Source: Candidatus Kaiserbacteria bacterium RIFCSPHIGHO2_02_FULL_55_25 (GTDB lineage: Bacteria; Patescibacteriota; Minisyncoccia; Phycocordibacterales; UBA2100). Taken from it: 47,188 nt of DNA. The stretch is from contig MFLL01000032.1 in assembly GCA_001781335.1 (NCBI GenBank), forward strand, positions 1 to 47,188, written 5' to 3'. The translations under genes were made by a program, and so were the position numbers. A model generated the notes under the pieces. It was given only the letters and a program-made list of their open reading frames with translations, was not told the origin of the DNA and did no database searches. Below, one piece after another: positions 1-7,618 of this stretch (the stretch's first letter is position 1; every line of letters starts with the position of its first letter).

Positions 1-739
1 CGTTTTGCGCACGCTCAATCGCCCGCGCGACTTGGAGCGCAAAAATCTCCTCGAACGCAAACCGCTTGCGCGCCGCTTCGGCATGCGGCTGTTTCTCCGG
101 CGTGTGTATCCAGATGAGCGCGGTCTGAAGGTCGGGAAGGTTGTATCGCTTGCGGATGTCTTCCGGTACCGGATCTCCCATCTTGGAGAGCATGCCGCTT
201 GAGAGAACGCGCTCAAGTGCATGAAAAAACCACAGGCTCGTGATGCCGCGGCTCTCCGGGTACACGGGGAATATCCGCGACGGCTCGGCCGGCTTCGTTC
301 CATCAGAAAACATTCCCTCGGGCATCATGCCTGCCGGCACCACTTCGACTTCCGGATTGGTGATGTACGGACGCTCCGCGCTTCCGCCCACGGTGCCGGT
401 GATTTTGACGGCGGTGTCTTGCGCCACGTACGAAGCCATGTACGGCTGGTTGAACCACATCACTTTTACCCGTCCGCTCGAATCTTCGAACCATCCCTCG
501 GTCGCGTTGCGGCGGCTTTTCCAGAGCTTCTTGGCCTTCAGCCCCGACAGCGAACCGAATAGCGTGACCTTTGTTCCGGGTACGAGACTCCTCGCCTGCG
601 CGGAGCCGCCGGCGGTCTCGTAGCGCGAGGGGAAGTGGCGGAGCACGTCCTCGACAGTGGTGATGCCGAGCCGTTTGAGCGCGGAGACCTGCACGGGAGT
701 GAGGCGGAAATGCTTCGTTAGAGCGTCTTTCGGAGACAT
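1..739 (-). CDS. recG: ATP-dependent DNA helicase RecG, N-terminal part (runs off the left edge)
   Basis: RecG remodels stalled replication forks and branched DNA in the cytoplasm. The reverse strand is open from an ATG at 739 to the window edge (about 246 codons). The translation begins MSPKDALTKHFRLTP and shows the wedge-domain hallmarks in order: a helix-hairpin-helix segment LKRLGITTVEDVLRHFPSRY, the OB-fold segment with VMWFNQPY and TGTVGGSAERPYITNPEVEV, then IFPVYPESRGI and LPDLQTALIWIHTPE, followed by the linker FAFEEIFALQVA. The DEAD-box helicase motifs lie outside the window. The start codon at 739 is the first in-frame ATG, close to the divergent gene at 850. Identification rests on clear family motifs; only the N-terminal third is visible. 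Confidence 0.9.
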   Translation of the reverse strand, partial: MSPKDALTKHFRLTPVQVSALKRLGITTVEDVLRHFPSRYETAGGSAQARSLVPGTKVTLFGSLSGLKAKKLWKSRRNATEGWFEDSSGRVKVMWFNQPYMASYVAQDTAVKITGTVGGSAERPYITNPEVEVVPAGMMPEGMFSDGTKPAEPSRIFPVYPESRGITSLWFFHALERVLSSGMLSKMGDPVPEDIRKRYNLPDLQTALIWIHTPEKQPHAEAARKRFAFEEIFALQVARAIERAQN

Positions 740-785
740 GGCCGAATCATACACCGAGTTATTCACACCCACTCTTTTTGCAATA

Positions 786-813
786 TTGCGTGCGCCCACG
801 GGGTGCGTACTAT
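786..813 (+). promoter_or_regulatory. possible sigma70-type promoter
   Basis: TTGCGT (786-791), a 16-nt spacer and TACTAT (808-813) face the small acidic gene at 850, in the divergent region with recG. A second weak box, TAGTTT (836-841), lies 8 nt before the ATG. Inferred from consensus only. Confidence 0.3.
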
Positions 814-849
814 ATCTGTGTTCAGTGTTACAAAGTAGTTTTTACTGAT

Positions 850-996
850 ATGGCATTTTACGACGATGAAGAAAAAGACAAGGAAGACGGCACCGTCAGC
901 GAGGATGCGCTCGGCGAGGTATTGGGTGTGGATGAGGATGCCGACGACGATACGCCAATCGTGCCTCCGGTAGAAGAAGACGAAAAGTGGGAGTGA
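850..996 (+). CDS. small acidic protein of unknown function
   Basis: A 48-residue protein starting MAFYDDEEKDKEDG and very rich in Asp/Glu, with a proline patch (IVPPVEE) near the C-terminus and ending EKWE. I chose the ATG at 850 over an earlier ATG at 778 because the upstream stretch contains the likely promoter and is not acidic. There is no membrane segment or recognisable domain. It is divergent from recG. Function unknown. Confidence 0.55.
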   Translation: MAFYDDEEKDKEDGTVSEDALGEVLGVDEDADDDTPIVPPVEEDEKWE

Positions 997-1006
997 GGGG
1001 GTGCTC

Positions 1007-1106
1007 GGCGGGACGAATATTTTCCCGTCGCTGTCTGGCACTGCTGTGCCAGCGCTCAATCTCGGCCCCGTCGGGCCTGCGAAGACGGGAAAATATTCGT
1101 CCCGCC
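1007..1106. repeat. nested inverted repeat (23-bp outer stem, two inner hairpins)
   Basis: Positions 1007-1029 and 1084-1106 are perfect 23-bp inverted repeats (core CGAATATTTTCCC). The 54-nt interior contains a hairpin CTGGCAC-tgct-GTGCCAG (1035-1052) and a weaker one GGCCC-cgtc-GGGCC (1064-1077). The fold resembles a three-way junction or REP/MITE-like element. No other copy is seen in the window. It could also act as a terminator for the gene ending at 996, but no T-tract follows. Confidence 0.75.
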
Positions 1107-1191
1107 TCGCTTGAGTCGGAAGAGGGGGCGCGATGTTCCTGACACTATCGCCGCACTCGCTTGGGGTGGTAAAAGGAGTACAATACTTCCC

Positions 1192-1527
1192 ATGCACACC
1201 GTGTTTCGATATGTGGGGACAGTCGCCGCGGTGCTGCTTACCGTCTATATCGTGCCCGGCGTCACCATCACCGGCGGGTGGGAGAGCACACTGCTCGCCG
1301 CCCTTGTGTGGTCCGTTATTACGATGGTCGTCAGGCCCATGCTTTCCGTCCTTACACTTCCCATCACCATTATCACATTCGGACTGTTCTCGGTTATCCT
1401 CAACGCGCTCCTTTTTTGGGGCATGACGCTCGTCGTGCCGGGCTTCTTCGTGGCCGGTTTCGGGGCGGCGCTTCTCGGTGCGCTCGTTCTCTCGATTTTG
1501 AGCTGGTTCGTCCATCAGGTTCTCTGA
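1192..1527 (+). CDS. four-TM phage-holin-family-4-like membrane protein
   Basis: A 111-residue integral membrane protein with four hydrophobic segments (about residues 3-25, 29-50, 52-80 and 82-108). The core VRPMLSVLTLPITIITFGLF matches the Mycobacterial-4-TMS holin / YvlD family (PF04020). The family is widespread and its role is not settled. The ATG at 1192 is preferred because TACAAT (1179-1184) lies 7 nt upstream, the leaderless pattern seen elsewhere here; AGGAG at 1174-1178 is too far away to be a strong Shine-Dalgarno. It precedes the aminotransferase by 6 nt, so the two are probably co-transcribed. Confidence 0.75.
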   Translation: MHTVFRYVGTVAAVLLTVYIVPGVTITGGWESTLLAALVWSVITMVVRPMLSVLTLPITIITFGLFSVILNALLFWGMTLVVPGFFVAGFGAALLGALVLSILSWFVHQVL

Positions 1528-1533
1528 ATAGCC

Positions 1534-2604
1534 ATGAACGAACCAATATCCGGACCGGCATTTTTTATAGGCAAGGGTGACGACACGCTCATATCGTTTG
1601 GCTCCGGACAGCCAGACATGCCGCCTCCGATTGAGGCGTTCAACATATTAAAAACATACACCCGTTTCAAGTACGGGCTCATTCAGGGGGAAGAGTCACT
1701 GCGCGCTGCGCTTACACCGCTATATCCGCAAGCTGCGGCCGAACACTTCGTCATCACCAATGGCGCGTCCGAGGCGATAGATTTGGTTCTGCGCGTCATC
1801 TCCAAGCAGGGCGCGAAAGTCCTTCTGCCGCGCCCGTATTACTATTCGTATCCGTTCAATGTGCTGTTTGCCGGCATGGAGCCCGCATACTACGACCTCG
1901 ACAAGGACGGCAAAATCGATTTTCCGGCGTTCGAGAAAGAGGTAGAGCGGTGTCATGCGGTGCTCATCAACTCGCCATCGAATCCCACGGGTACGGTGCA
2001 GGAAGTGGAGACACTCAAAAAGATAGAGGCACTCTGCGAGCGTCTCGGCGTCTGGGTGATTTCCGACGAAGTCTACAAAGACATCATTTATGTGCGCGAA
2101 AATTATCTCCTGCAAGGGCCGCGCGTCGTCACCGTCAACTCGTTTTCCAAAACGTACGCCATGTGCGGCCTGCGCGTGGGGTATGTGTACTCGCAGAACA
2201 AGGAGCTAGTTGACGGCATCATAGAAATGAAGACCCATACCGCCATGAATACCTCCATCGTCGGGCAGATGATGGCGCTCGCGGCGCTCTCGTCTCCGCG
2301 CTCGTACGTCGCCCATAATCTGGAGATGTGGAAGGAGCGTCGCGACCTCATGTACGACGGGATGCTCGAGCTCGGACTCGAGCTCTGGAAACCGGAGGGC
2401 GCGTTCTACGTGTTGCCGAAGTTCAAGGATTCGGGGCGCGCGGTCAGTGACTTGTATCACAACTATCAGGTCATCACATACGACGGCACGTGGTTCGGGG
2501 CACCCAATCGCATCCGATTCAGCTACGCGCTCGATGCAAGCAAGATTCAGGAAGGCCTGCGCAGGCTGAAAGAGTTTCTCGGCAAGGAGCACGCCTCGTA
2601 CTGA
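1534..2604 (+). CDS. PLP-dependent aminotransferase, class I/II
   Basis: A 356-residue fold-type I aminotransferase, cytosolic, transferring amino groups between amino and keto acids with pyridoxal phosphate. Visible motifs are the SGQPD substrate loop (24-28), NSPSNPTG (146-153), the PLP-pyridine aspartate in SDEVY (D178), the Schiff-base lysine in SFSKTYAMCGLRVGY (K206) with phosphate-binding R214, and a C-terminal RIRFSYA supplying the carboxylate-binding arginine. Length is slightly short for the family (about 380-400). It could be an aspartate/aromatic aminotransferase; substrate cannot be read from sequence. murI follows after 2 nt, so the two are likely co-transcribed and may both serve amino-acid supply for the cell wall. 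Confidence 0.85.
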   Translation: MNEPISGPAFFIGKGDDTLISFGSGQPDMPPPIEAFNILKTYTRFKYGLIQGEESLRAALTPLYPQAAAEHFVITNGASEAIDLVLRVISKQGAKVLLPRPYYYSYPFNVLFAGMEPAYYDLDKDGKIDFPAFEKEVERCHAVLINSPSNPTGTVQEVETLKKIEALCERLGVWVISDEVYKDIIYVRENYLLQGPRVVTVNSFSKTYAMCGLRVGYVYSQNKELVDGIIEMKTHTAMNTSIVGQMMALAALSSPRSYVAHNLEMWKERRDLMYDGMLELGLELWKPEGAFYVLPKFKDSGRAVSDLYHNYQVITYDGTWFGAPNRIRFSYALDASKIQEGLRRLKEFLGKEHASY

Positions 2605-2606
2605 CT

Positions 2607-3365
2607 ATGATAGGCGTGTTCGATTCCGGCTCCGGCGGACTCACCGTACTCAAGGCGATGCGGGACGCGTATCCGTCGATAGACGTCGTGTATTTCGGTG
2701 ATACCAAAAACGCTCCCTACGGTCTGCGTAGCCGTGAGGAGCTTTCGCGGCTCACTGTCGCGGGCATCGGCTTTCTGCTTGAGCACGGCGCGAGTGCGAT
2801 TGTGAGTGCGTGCAACAGCGTCTCCGCCTCGCTCGTTCTTTCGCTCTACGAAGTGCTCCCGCTCTCGAACGTCCCGCTCATCGAGATGGTGGGTCCGTGC
2901 GTCAACGCCTTCAAGGGTACGAATGCGCGCGTCGCGCTGTGTGCGACCACCGCGACCGTGGAGAGCGGTATGTACCAAAATGCGTTCCACATGATAGGAA
3001 AAGACATCATCACCGTTGCGATACCGGAGTTGGCCGGTGCGATAGAAAAAGGCGAGGGCGCTGAGGCGTACGAACGGTATATACGCGCGGCATTCGCACA
3101 AGTACCGGCCGATTCATATGACATCTTAATACTCGGGTGCACGCACTACCCGCTCGCTCTCGACGCTTTCCGCCGCTCTCTCCCCGGCAAACCCATCTTC
3201 GATCCGGCTAATGCGGTCGCGGAGAGGATTGCGACCCGTCTGTGGCCGCGCGAGATGGGATACGGCAAGACCGATTTCTATATCAGCGCGGAATCCGCGC
3301 AGTTCAGGGGGTTTGCCGCAAAACTGTTTCCGGACGGTGCGTACACCGTTACCGTCCTTCCGTAG
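2607..3365 (+). CDS. murI: glutamate racemase
   Basis: Converts L-glutamate to D-glutamate for peptidoglycan precursors in the cytoplasm. The 252-residue protein starts MIGVFDSGSGG. The two catalytic cysteines are visible in SACNS (C69) and LGCTHYP (C178, followed by H180), along with the YFGDTKNAPYG loop (29-39). Length is typical (about 260). The ATG at 2607 lies 2 nt after the aminotransferase stop, and an upstream in-frame extension overlapping that gene has no family homology. The T of ACNT is replaced by S (ACNS), a conservative change. A strong hairpin follows at 3384. Confidence 0.93.
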   Translation: MIGVFDSGSGGLTVLKAMRDAYPSIDVVYFGDTKNAPYGLRSREELSRLTVAGIGFLLEHGASAIVSACNSVSASLVLSLYEVLPLSNVPLIEMVGPCVNAFKGTNARVALCATTATVESGMYQNAFHMIGKDIITVAIPELAGAIEKGEGAEAYERYIRAAFAQVPADSYDILILGCTHYPLALDAFRRSLPGKPIFDPANAVAERIATRLWPREMGYGKTDFYISAESAQFRGFAAKLFPDGAYTVTVLP

Positions 3366-3383
3366 GAGGCGGTACAAGAAATG

Positions 3384-3410
3384 AACACGGGGGCCGTCGG
3401 CCCCCGTGTT
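3384..3410. terminator. bidirectional hairpin between convergent genes
   Basis: AACACGGGGGCC and its exact complement (12 bp) enclose the loop GTC, between murI (+) and the DUF5652-like gene (-). There is no U-tract on either side, so termination strength is uncertain. Confidence 0.6.
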
Positions 3411-3425
3411 CGCGCACACAGTCGG

Positions 3426-3695
3426 TTAGCTCTGCTTTGGTTGCTCGCTCGTGCCTCCGGTGAAGTCGGAGATTTTTGCACCGGTGACGCCGAAGAGATA
3501 AATAATCTCAAGAATGCCGAGCGTATTGATAAGCAGAAACGCGATAAACCACCACTTGTCGCTGCGCTTCGCCGCACGCCACAGCGCGAGACCCTTCCAC
3601 AGCAAACTCCATATCACTACTAATATAATCATGGAGCCGAAAGCCGGCGCCACGAAGCCCATCATCCCGAAATCCCCAAAATTTGAATAATTCAT
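3426..3695 (-). CDS. DUF5652-like small membrane protein
   Basis: An 89-residue protein with two hydrophobic segments (about 15-40 and 52-72) around the charged turn RAAKRSDKWW, and the family-like core WKGLALWRAA...FIAFLLINTLGILEIIYLF. It matches my recollection of DUF5652, a small CPR membrane family of unknown role. I chose the ATG at 3695 over 3722 because a TATACT box (3710-3705) lies between them. Expected in the cytoplasmic membrane. Function unknown. Confidence 0.65.
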   Translation of the reverse strand: MNYSNFGDFGMMGFVAPAFGSMIILVVIWSLLWKGLALWRAAKRSDKWWFIAFLLINTLGILEIIYLFGVTGAKISDFTGGTSEQPKQS

Positions 3696-3704
3696 ATGCC
3701 AATA

Positions 3705-3732
3705 AGTATAGCCCTTTTGCAAGGGCGCACAA
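3705..3732 (-). promoter_or_regulatory. promoter of the DUF5652-like gene
   Basis: On the reverse strand TTGTGC (3732-3727), a 16-nt spacer and TATACT (3710-3705) end 9 nt before the ATG at 3695, leaving room for almost no 5' UTR. Confidence 0.55.
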
Positions 3733-3819
3733 TGTGGGGGTGCAATAGCACCATCTGGGAGAGTGTATGATGGTAGGGTGTCGGAGATACATTAATAAAA
3801 GGCACTCATTACATACAGT

Positions 3820-4542
3820 ATGAAAAAAACAGCAACAGTGATTATCAGCTCCGCGCTCGGCATGTCGCTTCTTGCGGTTGCGCCGGTATTTGCGCAACAG
3901 GGTCCACAGCAAGACGGCAATCAGGGACCGCGCCCCGGCGTGATGCGGATTTGGGGACATCGCGGAGACGACCGGATCCGTGCGGAAATTCGTGCAGATA
4001 TACGGGCGAACAGGAACACCGACGACAGTACCAATAGAAATGGAAGCGAGAACAACGGCAAACCGCTTCTTCCGGGCATGGTAGACCGCCCGCTTCAAGT
4101 GCTCGTGGGTATGGGGCTGGTGCAAGGCAAGGGGCAAATGATAGGGCGCTCGGTCGGCGGCAAGGTGACCGCCGTGAGCGCGCCGAATTTCACGCTTGAA
4201 TTGCCTCGCGTGGGCGACAAGGCAACGACGACGGTCACCGTCACGACGAATGCATCCACTACTTTCCTGCTCGGCAAAAATAGCGCTTCGATAAGCGATG
4301 TTGCGGTCGGCGGGTTCGCGCTCGTCGCAGGACCGTTCGCAAGCTCGACGCAGACCATCACGGCGCTACGCGTGAATCTCTCCACCTCTACACCCCCGCG
4401 CGGTCAGGAGGTGCGCATCGAGGTACGAGAGGCGGTCGCTGAGCGTCTCGAGAACAGATTCGGCACTTCGGCGCCGCGGGGATTCGTTCGGGAAGTAGTG
4501 GACTCAGTTTTTCAAGGTTTCGCACGCTTCTTCGGGCGATAA
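3820..4542 (+). CDS. secreted protein with a DUF5666-like beta-rich domain
   Basis: A 240-residue protein with a Sec signal peptide (MKKTATVIISSALG..., predicted cleavage after VFA near residue 25). A charged low-complexity stretch follows (RIRAEIRADIRANRN), then one beta-rich domain at about 105-195 (SVGGKVTAVSAPNFTLELP, TTVTVTTNASTTFL) that resembles the OB-like repeats of DUF5666 proteins. It is likely exported to the cell surface. The gene at 7619-8419 encodes a related, longer protein with two such units. Function unknown; the domain call is from pattern only. Confidence 0.6.
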   Translation: MKKTATVIISSALGMSLLAVAPVFAQQGPQQDGNQGPRPGVMRIWGHRGDDRIRAEIRADIRANRNTDDSTNRNGSENNGKPLLPGMVDRPLQVLVGMGLVQGKGQMIGRSVGGKVTAVSAPNFTLELPRVGDKATTTVTVTTNASTTFLLGKNSASISDVAVGGFALVAGPFASSTQTITALRVNLSTSTPPRGQEVRIEVREAVAERLENRFGTSAPRGFVREVVDSVFQGFARFFGR

Positions 4543-4568
4543 CCTCGTAACACAGAATTGCAAACAAC

Positions 4569-4592
4569 AGCGGCCCGCATATGCGGGCCGCT
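4569..4592. terminator. perfect 24-bp palindrome after the secreted-protein gene
   Basis: AGCGGCCCGCAT followed directly by its complement can form a GC-rich hairpin 27 nt after the stop at 4542. No T-run follows. It is most likely a terminator or transcript-end stabiliser. Confidence 0.5.
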
Positions 4593-4730
4593 ACGATGTT
4601 CGATGTCTGAGAATTAATGCACGTATTTTATGGGAAGAAGCCGGCACTGGATTTTATAGGCCACATGGGGCACTCTTGCCTGTAGGAAGACCTTTCACTT
4701 GCTTTCTTCCAGAGATAGGGGAGCTAGCCC

Positions 4731-6125
4731 ATGTTGCGACTCCTTGAGGTTGTATACGTTTTCGCACGGCACTTGCTGTTTCATTGGTTGAGATCTGAAT
4801 TGCGTCGCAAGCATTTTGCCGAGCGATTGCGCATGACGCTTGAGCGTCTCGGACCAGTCTACACCAAGCTCGGTCAGTTCTTCGCCGCACGCGATATTCC
4901 CGAGGCAATCAAGATCGAGCTTAAGAAACTGTTTGACGGCCAATCTCCGTTGTCGTTCGAGATCATCGAGCCGATTGTTAAAGCGGCTCTCGGCCTCACG
5001 CGGCTAGAGGACTACTTTAGCAGCTTCAGTCGCGAGGCGTTCGCCAGTGCCTCCATCGCCCAAATACATATCGCCGAACGTGGCGGTAAGAAGTGTGTGG
5101 TGAAAGTCCTTCGTCCGGGCGCCCGCGAATCTGTGCGCAAGGACCTTCGTATCGCAAAATGGCTCGTCTTCTTCGGTGCCCTGTTCTCGCGTCGGATTAA
5201 GTACGTTCGGGTTGCGGGGGCGGTCAGCCAGATCGAGTCGTGGCTGCTAAGAGAAACTGACTTCCGCATCGAGGCCAAGAATGCGCGCCTGTTCCAGGTT
5301 GGGTACGCAGGCGTCGATTGCATTGTCATTCCCGAAGTCATCTTCGATTCCGAAGAAGTGCTCATTGAGGAGTTTCTGGAGGCAGGCGTCCCGTGCCACA
5401 AGTGGGATGAGCGTCTCGTGGGGCAAGGATATGACGCAAGGCTCTCAATCCGTAATCTGCTCACGCACACATTCGGTCCGCCGTTCAGAGGCATTCCGGT
5501 GCCTATCCACGGCGACCCGCATCCTGCAAACATTCTGATTCTGCCAAAGGGCAAGGCCGCGTTCGTTGATTTCGGACTCGTGGGCGAGATATCGGAAGCC
5601 GATCTGGGTCTCTTCAACGCAGTGGTCTTTGCCGTCTATGCGCAAAATGCCAAGCTGACGGCGGAAGCGCTTATGATGTTGGGCGGTAATCCATTGCGTA
5701 GCGAAGCGAAACAGCTTGCTTTCGAGCGGGATGTCGCGCGGTACGTGAGAGCGTGTCAGACGCAACCGTTTGACTACTGGCTGCTTGAACTCGGGGAAAT
5801 CGTGATTCGGCATAATATCCCGACACCCGAAGTCTTCACGCTCATCTGCCGCTTCGGTATCTTGGGGAATGCGATTACCCAGATGTTCTTTCCCGGCTGG
5901 TCGACTATTGATCTGGTCGGTAGGGAAATCGAAATGGGCATGCTGTATCAACTATTCGACCGAATACGGCATCTCGAACCTTCTGCATTGTTGCCTGTCG
6001 CTTACAGCGCAGTGATGCGGATTGAACGGGCACCGCTCGATGCTGCGAAGTTCATTGAGCACCCCGTCGCGACCATTGCTGAGATACTTGAAACACTGTT
6101 TGGGCCCATACGCAAAACTGCGTGA
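4731..6125 (+). CDS. ABC1/UbiB/ADCK-family atypical kinase
   Basis: A 464-residue member of the UbiB/ADCK protein-kinase-like family, known as ATPases or lipid-binding kinases in isoprenoid-quinone and membrane-lipid metabolism. Family signatures in order: the KxGQ motif in YTKLGQFFAARDIP (K46, Q49), an alanine-rich loop SASIAQIH (106-113), the ATP-lysine in VVKVLRPG (K125), the ExD motif in RETDF (E175), the catalytic loop HGDPHPANIL (260-269) and the metal-binding DFG (D280). The C-terminus lacks clear TM helices. The start at 4731 is preceded by GGGGAG (4718-4723) at good Shine-Dalgarno spacing, unlike most genes here. No ubiquinone genes lie nearby, so the substrate is unknown. Confidence 0.85.
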   Translation: MLRLLEVVYVFARHLLFHWLRSELRRKHFAERLRMTLERLGPVYTKLGQFFAARDIPEAIKIELKKLFDGQSPLSFEIIEPIVKAALGLTRLEDYFSSFSREAFASASIAQIHIAERGGKKCVVKVLRPGARESVRKDLRIAKWLVFFGALFSRRIKYVRVAGAVSQIESWLLRETDFRIEAKNARLFQVGYAGVDCIVIPEVIFDSEEVLIEEFLEAGVPCHKWDERLVGQGYDARLSIRNLLTHTFGPPFRGIPVPIHGDPHPANILILPKGKAAFVDFGLVGEISEADLGLFNAVVFAVYAQNAKLTAEALMMLGGNPLRSEAKQLAFERDVARYVRACQTQPFDYWLLELGEIVIRHNIPTPEVFTLICRFGILGNAITQMFFPGWSTIDLVGREIEMGMLYQLFDRIRHLEPSALLPVAYSAVMRIERAPLDAAKFIEHPVATIAEILETLFGPIRKTA

Positions 6126-6141
6126 GCGGGCTCCAAACGAA

Positions 6142-6166
6142 TGCCTCCGGCCGCAAGCCGGAGGCA
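6142..6166. terminator. hairpin after the UbiB-family gene
   Basis: TGCCTCCGGC-cgcaa-GCCGGAGGCA (10-bp stem) lies between the UbiB-family gene (+) and the small membrane gene (-) and probably serves both. Confidence 0.6.
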
Positions 6167-6184
6167 AATCTTGTAATCCATTGC

Positions 6185-6349
6185 TTAAAGAGACAGCATC
6201 GTCAGCGCTGCGCCGATGTAGTACGGCCAGATAATGATGGCCAACAGTCCTTTGCCGAGGCTTAGCTGCAAAAAACCGATGGTGAAAAGCCACCCCGCAA
6301 TCCAGAGCAGCCCAATCGAACTATGCTGCTCAACCTTTATATTGTTCAT
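6185..6349 (-). CDS. small two-TM membrane protein
   Basis: A 54-residue protein (MNNIKVEQHSSIGLLWIAGW...LTMLSL) with two hydrophobic segments (about 12-32 and 35-53) separated by a short LGKG turn. TATACT at 6361-6356 ends 6 nt before the ATG, a leaderless-type promoter that supports both the reality and the start of this gene. It resembles the many tiny membrane proteins in CPR genomes. Function unknown. Confidence 0.6.
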   Translation of the reverse strand: MNNIKVEQHSSIGLLWIAGWLFTIGFLQLSLGKGLLAIIIWPYYIGAALTMLSL

Positions 6350-6389
6350 ACAAAAAGTATACACCTACGTTGCGGAGAGGTCCGAAATC

Positions 6390-7301
6390 CTAAGTTAGTT
6401 TTTCTGCGGTTGTTTTTTGCCTCGTATCCAAAATACCCTTCAGCATAGTTGATAGCGTATCTAGCATCTTATATACACTCGGCTCACGTCCCATCCTTTT
6501 TCTAATTGCGTCCGAGTAACCGCTCAAGGTGATTTCATGGATACTCTTCAAGACATCCTCCCGGCGTACGTCGAATGCCGGCATAACATGTCTTAGTTTC
6601 GATAGAGCAACTGCCCACGCGTCGCGCTCCTCCCGGAGAACTAACTCAGAAACCTCTTCAAATCCCTCCACCCGGGCTTTTCCTGTGAATATCGGGTGAA
6701 CTCCAATTTCCCCTTGGTATTTTCCCCTCGCCCGCGAGCGTCTCGCCACCTCTCTTTTCGTGAGTTGCTTCTCGCATTCGAGATGCCCGATTTCATGGAA
6801 CAAAATTAAAAGACTAAGAATGCTGGTCGGTGGACAATACAGCAAGACGTCCTTTGTATATCTTTCCGCGTACGATGAGCGTATCCAGGTGTCATCTGTA
6901 CTAAAAAGTACGTGCCGTACTGGAAGCCCTGCGAGTTGTATGCTTTTGCCGAAACTTGTTTGAATAGAAAGAGATGTTAGTTTTCGGCACTTCTCCCTCA
7001 ACTTGACCACCATGGTCTCCGAGGCAAGATGTTCATAACCTTCCATCAAGTCCGAAGGGGAAATTTCGCCGTATATTTTTCGATATTCTTCAATTGCGTC
7101 TACAGGAACAGGTTCATATGAAAAAGCGAGCGTTCCTCCTCCCGGCAATTTCACAGTTTCGGTTCCTGAATCGTCGAACTTCAGTTCCGGGAGCAACTCT
7201 CTACGAATGCTTTCAGGAAAAGAATGTAACCATGTTTCCGAAGACTGGTCGTCATCTCGATTTGAAAGGGGCTCAAGATGCCGCTCCAGATACTCTCTCA
7301 T
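6390..7301 (-). CDS. HExxH zinc metalloprotease-like protein
   Basis: A 303-residue protein with a zinc-peptidase motif HEIGH (169-173) preceded by a hydrophobic strand (TSILSLLILF), and a downstream acidic helix REERDAWAVAL (about 223-233) in the position of the third zinc ligand of ImmA/IrrE (M78-like) peptidases. The N-terminal 150 residues are not recognisable. No signal peptide is visible, so it is probably cytoplasmic. TATAAT (7313-7308) lies 6 nt before the ATG, supporting the start. M78-like peptidases often cleave repressors, but no partner repressor is adjacent. Confidence 0.6.
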   Translation of the reverse strand: MREYLERHLEPLSNRDDDQSSETWLHSFPESIRRELLPELKFDDSGTETVKLPGGGTLAFSYEPVPVDAIEEYRKIYGEISPSDLMEGYEHLASETMVVKLREKCRKLTSLSIQTSFGKSIQLAGLPVRHVLFSTDDTWIRSSYAERYTKDVLLYCPPTSILSLLILFHEIGHLECEKQLTKREVARRSRARGKYQGEIGVHPIFTGKARVEGFEEVSELVLREERDAWAVALSKLRHVMPAFDVRREDVLKSIHEITLSGYSDAIRKRMGREPSVYKMLDTLSTMLKGILDTRQKTTAEKLT

Positions 7302-7326
7302 TGGGTCATTATACAGTTTGAATCTG

Positions 7327-7415
7327 CGGAGAGGGAGGGATTCGAACCCTCGATACGGTTTTACCCGTATAGCGATTTAGCAAACCGCCGCACTAGACCA
7401 CTATGCGACCTCTCC
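7327..7415 (-). tRNA. tRNA-Ser(GCU)
   Basis: An 89-nt type II tRNA. The acceptor GGAGAGG pairs with CCTCTCC, the discriminator is G, and the anticodon loop TTGCTAA carries GCT. A long variable arm (TACGGG-taaaa-CCGTA) and a canonical T-loop TTCGAAT are present. The 3' CCA is not encoded. Confidence 0.95.
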
Positions 7416-7570
7416 AGCCAACGCATCGTACTCTAGTTCAGGTATCTCTTCAAATGTTTCGGGTTGTGAGTTCCGACAATAGAGAAATATTTTTTGACAT
7501 CAGCGATACTGTCAAGTCGTACGTCATAGCCGCTGAGCCTCAAACGGGTTCCGATGGTTCAGCCTAGCAA

Positions 7571-7601
7571 AACAAAAACGCCCGGACAGGGCGTTTTTGT
7601 T
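7571..7601. terminator. strong bidirectional intrinsic terminator
   Basis: AACAAAAACGCCC-ggaca-GGGCGTTTTTGTT, a 13-bp stem with T-rich flanks on both strands, just past the stop of the secreted-protein gene (-). The rest of 7416-7570 holds no gene. TTGACA and TGTCAA (7494-7499, 7510-7515) form a short dyad that could provide a -35 box for tRNA-Ser. Confidence 0.8.
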
Positions 7602-7618
7602 TGGTTGGGGAATGCTAC

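Noticed and set aside
303-623. Forward and reverse short frames over 1-740
   Set aside because: The reverse frame encoding RecG motifs explains the whole stretch; the others are shadows.
763-1515. Long reverse-strand open frame (250 codons)
   Set aside because: It lies antisense to the four-TM protein and the nested repeat, has no start context, and its composition (runs of Glu/Arg/His) is typical of a shadow frame in GC-rich DNA.
7494-7515. TTGACA/TGTCAA dyad as a strong promoter for tRNA-Ser
   Set aside because: No acceptable -10 box at 16-18 nt on the reverse strand (only AAATAT); noted within the terminator entry instead.
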